Assembly: GCA_963753685.1 (NCBI GenBank)
Contig: CAVWDE010000018.1
Coordinates: 43,401 to 107,400, forward strand
Direction of reading: 5' to 3'
From: DATAOG01 sp963753685
GTDB taxonomy: Bacteria; Pseudomonadota; Alphaproteobacteria; Geminicoccales; Geminicoccaceae
DNA: 64,000 nucleotides
A program made the translations under genes and the position numbers. Below are positions 47,046 through 54,471 of this stretch, one piece after another (position 1 is the first letter of the stretch; each line of letters begins with the position of its first letter). The notes beneath the pieces were generated by a model that was not told the origin of the DNA, made no database searches, and saw only the letters and a program-made list of their open reading frames with translations.

Positions 47046-48083
47046 ATGCGGGTGTTACTGACGGGACACGAAGGCTACATCGGCACCGTCCTGGTGCCGC
47101 TCCTGTGGGCGGTCGGCGACGAGGTCGTCGGCCTGGACAGCGGTCTGTTTCGCGAATGCTCGCTCGGCGCGGTCCGGCCGGTGCCGACCATCCGCAAGGA
47201 CATCCGCGACGTCGAGGCGCGTGATCTGGACGGCGTCGAGGCCGTGATCCACCTCGCCGGCCTCTCCAACGACCCGCTCGGCGATCTCAACCCGACCCTC
47301 ACCTACGAGATCAACCACGAGGCCACGGTGCGCCTTGCCGAGCTCACCAAGCGCGCCGGCATCAAGCGCTTCCTCTACGCCTCGACCTGCAGCGTCTACG
47401 GCGCCGCCGGCGACGAAATGCTGGATGAGAACAGCCCGTTCAATCCGGTCACGCCCTATGCCGAGTCCAAGGTGCGCTCGGAGCAGGACCTGCGCCGGCT
47501 GGCCGACCACACCTTCAGCCCGGTCTATCTGCGCGCCGCCACCGCCTATGGCGCCTCGCCGCTGCTGCGCTTCGACCTCGCGGTCAACAATCTGGTCGCC
47601 TGGGCGGCGACCACGGGCCGCGTCTACCTCAAGAGCCTCGGCACCTCGTGGCGGCCGTTCGTGCATATCGAGGACATCGCGCAGGCCTACATCGTGCTCC
47701 TTAGGGCCCCGGACGAACTGGTCCACGATCAGGCCTTCAACATCGGCCAGACCCAGGAGAACTACCGGATCAGCGGGATCGCGGAGCTGGTCCGCGACCA
47801 CGTGCCGGACACCAGGATCGAGTTCGCCGCCGACGCCTCGCCCGACCAGCGCAACTATCGCGTCAACTGCGATCGGGTGGTCCGGGTGCTGCCGGACTAC
47901 CACCCGCGCTGGCACGTCGCCCAGGGCATCGACGAGGTTTACCAGGCGATCAGCGAGTCGGGCTTCAGCAGTGACGATTTCGAGGGGCCGCGCTACAACC
48001 GGATCGCGTTCCTGCGCAAGCTTCTGGCCGACGAGCGGCTGGCGCCCGACCTGCGCTGGGCCGAGCTCGCCGCGGCCGACTGA
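47046..48083 (+). CDS. NAD-dependent epimerase/dehydratase (extended SDR)
   Basis: A 345-residue extended SDR. VLLTGHEGYIGTVLVPLL is the Rossmann motif (G-x-x-G-x-x-G), D at GLDSGLF, HLAGLSNDPLGDLNPTLTYE, the catalytic Ser-Thr-Cys-Ser in YASTCSVYG and Tyr-xxx-Lys as YAESK. RPFVHIEDIAQAYIVLL and NIGQTQENYRI define the nucleotide-sugar-binding end. Probably dehydrates, epimerises or reduces the NDP-sugar from the preceding gene. Operon context with three-base spacing. Confidence 0.9.
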   Translation: MRVLLTGHEGYIGTVLVPLLWAVGDEVVGLDSGLFRECSLGAVRPVPTIRKDIRDVEARDLDGVEAVIHLAGLSNDPLGDLNPTLTYEINHEATVRLAELTKRAGIKRFLYASTCSVYGAAGDEMLDENSPFNPVTPYAESKVRSEQDLRRLADHTFSPVYLRAATAYGASPLLRFDLAVNNLVAWAATTGRVYLKSLGTSWRPFVHIEDIAQAYIVLLRAPDELVHDQAFNIGQTQENYRISGIAELVRDHVPDTRIEFAADASPDQRNYRVNCDRVVRVLPDYHPRWHVAQGIDEVYQAISESGFSSDDFEGPRYNRIAFLRKLLADERLAPDLRWAELAAAD

Positions 48084-48102
48084 GCGGAGCCGCGAGCGAC
48101 CC

Positions 48103-49339
48103 ATGGACGTCTACCGCACCGAGACCCGCTGCCGCTCCTGCGGCAGCACCGATCTCGCGACCATCCTGGCGTTCGGGGAGACCCCGCTCGCCGACCGCCT
48201 GCTGACCACCGAGCAGCTCAAGGCGCCCAAGGTCCAGGTGCCGCTGACGGTCCGCTTCTGTGGCGCCTGCACGCTCGTGCAGATCGCCGAGACGGTCCGT
48301 CCCGAGATCCTGTTCGACAGCGCCTACCCCTACTTCTCCTCGGTCTCCAGCACGCTCCTCGCGCACTCGCGCGCCAATGCCCTCGAGCTGATCGAGCGCC
48401 AGCGGCTGGGGCCCGAACTCGCTGGTGGTCGAGATCGCCAGCAACGACGGCTACCTGTTGCGCAACTTCGTCGAGCGCGGCATCCCGGTCCTGGGCATCG
48501 ATCCCTCCGAGGCGCCGGCGGCGGCCGCGGTCAAAGCCGGCGTGCCGACCCTGATCGAGTTCTTCGGCCGCGAGCTCGCGGCCAGGCTCGAGGCCGAGGG
48601 CCGGCGCGCCGACGTGATCCTCGCCAACAACGTGCTGGCCCACGTCGCCGACCTCAACGGCCTGGTCGAGGGCATCGCCACGCTGCTCAAGCCCGATGGC
48701 CAGGCCGTCCTGGAGATGCCCTATCTGGTCGATCTGATCGACCACTGCGAGTTCGACACGATCTACCATCAGCACTTGTGCTACTTCTCGGTCACGGCGC
48801 TCGACCAGCTGTTCCGGCGCCACGGACTGGTCCTCAACGACGTGCGCCGGCTGGCGATCCACGGCGGCTCGCTGCGCCTGTACGTCGGTCGCGCCGCAGC
48901 GGTCCAGCCGGCGGTCACCGAGCTGCTCGGTGCCGAGCGGACGCGCGGCTTCGACCGGCTGGAGGGCTACGCCCACTTCGCCGATGCGGCGCGCACCGTG
49001 CGCGAGCGGCTGACCCGGCTGATCGGCGGCCTGAAGGCCGAGGGCAAGCGGATCGCCGCCTATGGGGCCGCCGCCAAGGGCACGACCCTCTTGGCGTACT
49101 GCGGCCTCGGGCGCGATGTCATCGACTACGTCGTCGACCGCAATCCCTTCAAGCAGGGCCGCTTCATGCCGGGCAGCGAGCTGCCGATCCTGGCGCCGGA
49201 CAAGCTGCTCGCGGATCAGCCCGACTACACCCTGCTGCTGCCCTGGAATTTCGCCGACGAGATCCTGGCCCAGCAGGCCGAGTACCGGGCCGGCGGCGGC
49301 CGCTTCATCATTCCGATACCCGAGCCGCGTATCGCCTGA
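48103..49339 (+). pseudogene. NDP-sugar C-methyltransferase-like protein, frameshifted near 48410
   Basis: N-terminus TRCRSCGSTDL and VRFCGACTLVQI is the zinc-binding Methyltransf_13 domain. The frame is lost at GPELAGG; removing one base of the GGGGCCC run (about 48407-48413) gives GPNSLVVEIASNDGYLLRNF, then the SAM domain (ILANNVLAHVADLNGLVEGI, HQHLCYFSVTALDQLFRRHG) and the C-terminal Methyltransf_14 region (AAYGAAAKGTTLLAYCGL). About 411 residues repaired. The architecture is that of TylC3-like enzymes that add a methyl group to C-3 of a 4-keto-deoxysugar. ATG 48103. Confidence 0.87.
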
Positions 49340-49429
49340 CGAACGCGGGCATCGGCGGCACGGCAGACCAGAGGCCTGGTAGTCGGCCGGCCACCGATCC
49401 GGTCCTGGCACCATGTGGAGTATGACGCG

Positions 49430-50620
49430 ATGAGCGATCCTGGCGCGACCGATCCCATCTGCCCGTCCTGCGGCGGCGCCGGCATGACGTTCTACGAGCT
49501 CGACGACGTCCCGGTCCACCAGGTCAAGCTGGTGCGCAGCCGGGCGGACGCCTTGAACTGCCCCAGGGGCGACATCCACCTCGCGTTCTGCCGGAGCTGC
49601 GGCTTCGTCTGGAACGCCGCCTTCGATGTGACACGGATGCGCTATGAGGAAGACTACAAGTCGACCCAGGCGGTCTCGCCGACCTTCAACAGCTTCCACG
49701 ACCGGCTCGCGCGCGACCTGATCGAGCGCTTCGATCTGCACGGCAAGAAGGTCGTCGAGCTCGGCTGCGGCCAGGGCGAGTTCATCACCATGCTGGCCGA
49801 GTACGGCGGCAACCGCGGTTACGGCTTCGACCAGGTGCTCCGGGACGAGTCGGGCGACGAGCGGGTCAAGTTCGTCAAGGACCTGTATGGCCCGCGCTAC
49901 CGCGATCTGCGCCCGGACTTCGTCGCCTGCAAGATGACGCTCGAGCACGTCCACAACACCGGCGAGTTCATTCGCGGCCTGCGCGACACCGTCGGCGACC
50001 GGCCCGAAACGGTGGTCTTCTTCATGATCCCGGAGATCACCCGGATCCTCAATCTCGGCGCCTTCTGGGACGTCTACTACGAGCACTGCTCGTATTTCAG
50101 CCCGGGGTCGCTCGCCCGCACCTTCAGGTTGGCCGGGCTGGACCCGATCGAGGTCTGGACCGAGTACGAGAATCAATATGTTCTGATCGCGGCGCGGCCG
50201 GGCCATGGTCAGGGCGCGATCCTGGCCAACGAGGCGCCGCCCGAGGCCCTGCTGCCCAAGGTTCGCGGCTTCAGCCAGAGGGTGGCGAGAGATCGCGCGC
50301 GCTGGCAGGCCGAGATCCGCGCCGCGCGCGGTGCCGGCAAGCGGACCGTGCTCTGGGGGGGCGGCTCCAAGGCGGTGGCGTTCCTGACCGCGCTCGGGGT
50401 GACCGACGAGCTGGACTATGCGGTCGACGTCAATCCCCGCCGGAGCGGCACGTTCATCGCAGGCTCAGGGCAGCAGATCGTGGGGCCCGAGTTCCTGAAG
50501 GACTACCGCCCCGACATGATCATCGTCATGAGCCCGATCTACATCCCCGAGATCAAGGCGCAGCTGGACGGCATGGGCGTCCGCCCGGAGCGCATCATTC
50601 CGGTCGAAGCGGCGAGCTGA
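49430..50620 (+). CDS. C-methyltransferase-like protein, second copy (zinc finger + SAM domain)
   Basis: A 396-residue protein of the same overall plan as its upstream neighbour but divergent: Cys-rich N-terminus (ICPSCGGAGM, FCRSCGFVWN), SAM domain VVELGCGQGEFITMLAEYG, CKMTLEHVHN and YYEHCSYFSPGSLARTFRLA, and a C-terminal VLWGGGSKAVAFLTALGVT nucleotide-binding-like region. Probably methylates or modifies a nucleotide-linked sugar. ATG 49430 with GGAG upstream; GTG 49415 is possible. Confidence 0.85.
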   Translation: MSDPGATDPICPSCGGAGMTFYELDDVPVHQVKLVRSRADALNCPRGDIHLAFCRSCGFVWNAAFDVTRMRYEEDYKSTQAVSPTFNSFHDRLARDLIERFDLHGKKVVELGCGQGEFITMLAEYGGNRGYGFDQVLRDESGDERVKFVKDLYGPRYRDLRPDFVACKMTLEHVHNTGEFIRGLRDTVGDRPETVVFFMIPEITRILNLGAFWDVYYEHCSYFSPGSLARTFRLAGLDPIEVWTEYENQYVLIAARPGHGQGAILANEAPPEALLPKVRGFSQRVARDRARWQAEIRAARGAGKRTVLWGGGSKAVAFLTALGVTDELDYAVDVNPRRSGTFIAGSGQQIVGPEFLKDYRPDMIIVMSPIYIPEIKAQLDGMGVRPERIIPVEAAS

Positions 50621-50656
50621 CGGCTCGCCGCCCGCGCGGACTGGAGATGAGACGTC

Positions 50657-51589
50657 GTGCGACTGCCGAATTTCCTGGTGATCGGCGCCCCGCGCAGCGG
50701 CACGACCATGCTGCACTATTCGCTGGGCCAGCACCCGGAGATCTTCGTCAGCCCGAACAAGGAGACCAACTTCTTCCTGTTCGATGGCATCGAGGGGCAG
50801 CCGAGGGGGGTCGCCCAGCGCGACCTCGACCTGATCAACTACCGCGCGGTCACGACCCTCGAGGACTACGCGGCCTTGTTCGCGGGCGCGACCGACAAGC
50901 ATCGGGCGATCGGCGAATCCTCGCCCTCCTACCTCCATTCCCCCGAGGTCGTGCCGCGCATCAAAGCGCGCATCCCCAAGGCCAGGCTGGTGGCCATCCT
51001 GCGCCAGCCGGTCGAGCAGGCGCTATCGCTGTACAAGGTGCAGCAGGGCGGCAGCGTACCCGCTGAGGGTCTGGCCGAGGGCTTCGTCGAGGCCATGACC
51101 GCCGAGCAGGCCCAGGCGCGCGGTCGGGGCGATGGTCTGGCGATCATCGAATACGGGCTCTATCATCGCCACCTCGCCGTGTTCTTCGAGCATTTCGATC
51201 GCCGCCAGATCAAGGTCGTCCTGCTCGAGGAGCTGCAGCGGGACAGCGCCCGGGTGTTCGCGGAGCTGTTTCGCTTTCTCGGGGTCGACGACAGCTTTCA
51301 ACCGGACCTGTCCCGCCGCTACAACGAGACCGGCGCTGCCCGCAGCGCCACCCTGCATCGCGTGCTCTACGGCAGCCACGGCTTCAAGCGCTGGATGCGG
51401 AGCGTGCTGCCGCGGCCCGCCGCCTATCATCTCGCGCGCCTGCAGCACCGTCTGCTCAACGCCAATCTGAATCGCAGCCAGTCTCTGCCGTCAGCCTTGC
51501 GGCCGGAATTGACGAAGCGCTTCTATGCCGACGACATCGGCGCGCTGGAACGGCTGCTGGGGCGCGATCTCGGCATCTGGCGCCAATAG
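50657..51589 (+). CDS. Sulfotransferase-family protein
   Basis: A 310-residue protein: NFLVIGAPRSGTTMLHYSLG is the 5'-phosphosulfate loop that binds PAPS; KARLVAILRQPVEQALSLYK is the 3'-phosphate-binding segment with Arg and Ser; HRAIGESSPSYLHSPEV also fits the family. Transfers sulfate to a sugar or lipid. GTG start at 50657. In the polysaccharide operon it would decorate the polymer with sulfate. Confidence 0.88.
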   Translation: MRLPNFLVIGAPRSGTTMLHYSLGQHPEIFVSPNKETNFFLFDGIEGQPRGVAQRDLDLINYRAVTTLEDYAALFAGATDKHRAIGESSPSYLHSPEVVPRIKARIPKARLVAILRQPVEQALSLYKVQQGGSVPAEGLAEGFVEAMTAEQAQARGRGDGLAIIEYGLYHRHLAVFFEHFDRRQIKVVLLEELQRDSARVFAELFRFLGVDDSFQPDLSRRYNETGAARSATLHRVLYGSHGFKRWMRSVLPRPAAYHLARLQHRLLNANLNRSQSLPSALRPELTKRFYADDIGALERLLGRDLGIWRQ

Positions 51590-51607
51590 CCGGGCCCGGC
51601 CTCGGCA

Positions 51608-52933
51608 TCACGGAAGCTTGGCGCGGCCGCGTTGGCGCGGTCGGATTTCGGGACCCTCGGCCAGGTCGGGGGCGCCGGCCATCGCCGGCACCTGCAGACG
51701 GCCGGCGATGTCCGCGTACACCCGGCCGACCTGCGTCGGCCACAGGAAGTTGGCGGCGCGCGCACGGGCGCCGTCGGCGAGCCGCCGGCAGAGCGCCGGC
51801 GAGCGGCTCATGTCCTCGATCGCCAGCGCGAGCGCGTGGCTACACGCGGATGCGCTCCGGCCGCCGGTCGCGATCACCCGCCCGCAGCGGTCGTCAACGA
51901 TCTCACCCGGCCCGCCGAGGTCGAAGCAGATCACCGGCAGGCCATAGGAGAGCGCCTCGAGCACCGCATTGCCGCTCGAGTCGTGGAGGCTCGGAAACAG
52001 CAGGGCGTCGTGGCTGCGATACATCTCGCTCATCCTGCCGTGCTCGACCCGGTCGAGCCAGTCGACGGCGCGCTCGATGCCGAGCTTGCGGGCAAGCCTG
52101 CGCCAGGCCCGCGCTTCGGGGCCGCCGCCGAGCATGGTCAGCCTGGCGTCGCCGCCGCGCTGACGGACTTCGGCGAATGCCCGCAGTCCCAGATGCAGGC
52201 CCTTCCAATAGACGAACCGGCCGGCGTAGAGGAGGCGGAACGGCTGCCCCGGTCGCCGTTCCGGTCGCCGCAGGGGCGACACCCGCGGGATGCCGATCTC
52301 CATCTGCACGCTGACCTTGCTCCGGCAGCAGCCGGGCAGCGCGTCGCGTGACTGCGCGGTCTTGACGTAGATCACGAGGGCATCGGCGCACGCCCGGCGG
52401 GTGATCGGATCGAAGCGGATCAGCCAGGTATGCAGATCGCGCAGCGCGTCCTTCACCCAGCCATGCCAGCCGAGACCCCGACGCAGGGCGAGAGGTGCCC
52501 GCTCGCCGCCGCCGACCGGCCCGAGGACGAGCGGGATGCCCAGCCGGCCCATCAGGGTCGGGTGCCGGATGCCGCTATAGGTGAGGTGATGGACGAGGTC
52601 GAAGCTCTCGCCCGCGAAGCGGGCGCGGACGTGCCGGTAGGCCGCGATCTGCCACAAAAGATGCACGAGGTGCAGCGTCAGGCTCTGGTGGCCGAGCCGC
52701 AAGCCCAGATGACGCAATCGATCCAGCCAGGGCGGCATGTAGAACTCGAAGCGCAGGCTGGGCGGCAGCCCGCCACCGGCGATCGCGGCCTCGATGGGGC
52801 CCTGGTATTCGATCTCGGTGAGCGCCAGGACGTGGTGGCCCAAGCGGGCCAGTTCGACCGCCCAATGCCAGCCGACTCCCGGCTCCGAGCCGATGTCCGG
52901 ACCGCAGGAGAAGGCGCTGAGCAGAATCTTCAT
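51608..52933 (-). CDS. Glycosyltransferase family 4
   Basis: A 441-residue GT-B fold enzyme: ILLSAFSCGPDIGSEPGVGW at the N-terminus, PFRLLYAGRFVYWKGLHLGL at the start of the nucleotide-sugar domain, LTMLGGGPE, and DALLFPSLHDSSGNAVLEAL-GLPVICFDLGG, the E-x7-E region. ATG 52933 taken; ATG 52948 is in frame upstream. The GC-rich tail after VYADIAGR is probably unstructured. Convergent with the sulfotransferase gene, 18 bases apart. Confidence 0.9.
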   Translation of the reverse strand: MKILLSAFSCGPDIGSEPGVGWHWAVELARLGHHVLALTEIEYQGPIEAAIAGGGLPPSLRFEFYMPPWLDRLRHLGLRLGHQSLTLHLVHLLWQIAAYRHVRARFAGESFDLVHHLTYSGIRHPTLMGRLGIPLVLGPVGGGERAPLALRRGLGWHGWVKDALRDLHTWLIRFDPITRRACADALVIYVKTAQSRDALPGCCRSKVSVQMEIGIPRVSPLRRPERRPGQPFRLLYAGRFVYWKGLHLGLRAFAEVRQRGGDARLTMLGGGPEARAWRRLARKLGIERAVDWLDRVEHGRMSEMYRSHDALLFPSLHDSSGNAVLEALSYGLPVICFDLGGPGEIVDDRCGRVIATGGRSASACSHALALAIEDMSRSPALCRRLADGARARAANFLWPTQVGRVYADIAGRLQVPAMAGAPDLAEGPEIRPRQRGRAKLP

Positions 52934-53119
52934 GGCGCGCACGCTCATGTCGGCCGGGCCGGGCTGGCCAGGCCGGATCGCGGACGATCCCACGACTCCC
53001 CCAAAATCGGCACCCGACGGCCGGTTCCCCGCCCCCATGCGAGGCCGCCCGACCGAATCCGAAGCCGGATCTACAGCGAGAACCCCGCTGGTCGATCCAA
53101 GCCTCGATGTCCCCCTTGG

Positions 53120-54091
53120 TCAACTACGCCTGGTCTGCTCCGTGCGCTTGCCGGCGGAGCGCGCCTCGATGCCCAGATAGTTGTCCGGCGCGGGCAGCAG
53201 GAGCCGGCGCAGCGTCTGCAGATTGACGATCTTGCGGGCCACGCTGCCCAGGCAGCGAGCGCGCTGCGTGGGCGTCAGCGGCGTCAGCGACATGGCCCTG
53301 AGGTAGCCTTTGAGCACCTGGATCTGCGGGACCTGGTGCGACAACTCCGGATCGATCCAGGCGGCCCGCTCGCGGGTGGTCAGATAATACGACGTGTCTT
53401 TGTGGAAGCGCTTGATGAACAACGGCTCCGGCACGCTCTCGATCCGTCCGAGCATCGCGAGCTCGGCCATCAGCACCTTGTCCGAGCCGTAGTAGCTGCC
53501 GTGCAGCGAGGTCCGGCGCAACAGGTCGGTGCGCATGACGCCGAAGATCTCGGAGATCAAACTCATGCCGTGCAGCACGTCGTCGAAGCGCCGGGCGGGA
53601 TCGGCCGAGGTCGCCAGTCCGGCCGGCTCGCGCATGAACGCCGGGGTGCCGTCGATGTCCACGTAGCGGCCGAGGTCAGTGTCATACCGGAGCGGCTGCA
53701 GGTCGGCGTTGACGACCTGAATTGCGGCGTGGCAGACGGACACGCTCGGATCGTCGTCCAGGCGCTCGACGCAGCGCTCGAGATAGGTCGGCGCCAGCAG
53801 GTCGTCGTGCGCGGTCCATTTGAAGTAGCGTCCCACGCCCTGCTCGAACACCGAGTTGAAGTTGGGCGCCGCGCCGATGTTGCGCTCGTTGCGATGGTAC
53901 CGGAAACGCGGGTCGGAGGCGACCGCAGCCCGGCAGATCTGCTCGGTCCGGTCGGTCGAGGCGTTGTCCGAGATGATCGCCTCGTAGTCGGTGAACGTCT
54001 GGGCGCGCAGACAGGCGAACAGCTGCTCGAGATAGGCCTCGCCGTTGTACACGGGGATGCCGAGGGTGAGCTTCGGGTCGGTCCGGTTCAT
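53120..54091 (-). CDS. Glycosyltransferase family 2 (copy A)
   Basis: A 323-residue GT-A enzyme: KLTLGIPVYNGEAYLEQLFA, SDNASTDRTEQICR and the metal-binding KWTAHDDLLAPTYLERCVE. SLHGSYYGSDKVLMAELAM and LFIKRFHKDTSYYL come later. It is highly similar along its full length to residues 1-313 of the fused protein encoded at 54463-56913, including NYLGIE near its end, but stops shortly after (about ten residues). The upstream regions also share a conserved block. It is therefore a tandem duplicate. Confidence 0.92.
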   Translation of the reverse strand: MNRTDPKLTLGIPVYNGEAYLEQLFACLRAQTFTDYEAIISDNASTDRTEQICRAAVASDPRFRYHRNERNIGAAPNFNSVFEQGVGRYFKWTAHDDLLAPTYLERCVERLDDDPSVSVCHAAIQVVNADLQPLRYDTDLGRYVDIDGTPAFMREPAGLATSADPARRFDDVLHGMSLISEIFGVMRTDLLRRTSLHGSYYGSDKVLMAELAMLGRIESVPEPLFIKRFHKDTSYYLTTRERAAWIDPELSHQVPQIQVLKGYLRAMSLTPLTPTQRARCLGSVARKIVNLQTLRRLLLPAPDNYLGIEARSAGKRTEQTRRS

Positions 54092-54462
54092 CCTGAGCTC
54101 CGACGTTTGCGCGTGTGACTTTTCAACTCGACGGCGTTGTCTCGATCCCACGGTCCGGGTCGGCCGCCGAGGTTCGCACAGGCACGAACCGCTGTCTAAA
54201 GGTGTATCTCAAAAAGCGCGATAAATGCAATCTGTTACCCTAAAGCAACAGCCCACCCGGGTACCGCGGCGGGGATTTGGAGGCAGAAGGCGACTGCGCC
54301 CCCGGTCGGGGTGGGCATCCGCCGTCACGGGCCGTCGCCCCCACGCCGCGGCGGCGGCCAAGCTTCAGACCGCGGCCCCGCCCAGACCTTGGCGAGCCCG
54401 ACGGCCGCCGCGCGCCCCGGCGCGCGCGGCGGCGAACACGAGTTCCAACGCAGTGCCGGGCA
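54092..54462. other. Intergenic stretch upstream of glycosyltransferase copy A
   Basis: Contains the conserved leader block (54200-54238) shared with the upstream region of the paralogue. Between about 54250 and 54460 the sequence is very GC-rich; on the minus strand one frame runs NLMPGTALELVFAAARAG for ~35 codons after the end of the fused protein, possibly a lost C-terminal extension. No other gene is recognisable. Confidence 0.5.
54200..54238 (-). promoter_or_regulatory. Conserved leader/promoter block of glycosyltransferase copy A
   Basis: Shares with 57006-57046 the pattern AGGTGTA, CTC, AAAAGC, AAA and GCAATC at equal spacing (plus-strand reading). On the minus strand this gives a TTGCAT-like -35 about 17 bases from ATACAC-like bases, ending ~109 bases before the ATG. 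Conservation outside the coding region suggests a promoter. Confidence 0.5.
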
Positions 54463-54471
54463 TCAGGTTCC
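54447..54471 (-). promoter_or_regulatory. Possible EcfG-type promoter at the end of the fused gene
   Basis: GGAAC (54471-54467) and CGTT (54450-54447) on the minus strand, 16 bases apart. It overlaps the stop of the fused gene and lies ~350 bases before glycosyltransferase copy A. By base composition one chance hit in the window is expected, so this one is weak. Confidence 0.25.

Noticed and set aside
54447..54471. Fourth GGAAC-N16-CGTT site as a firm promoter
   Set aside because: It overlaps the end of a coding region, is 350 bases from the next start, and about one chance match is expected; kept only as a weak feature.
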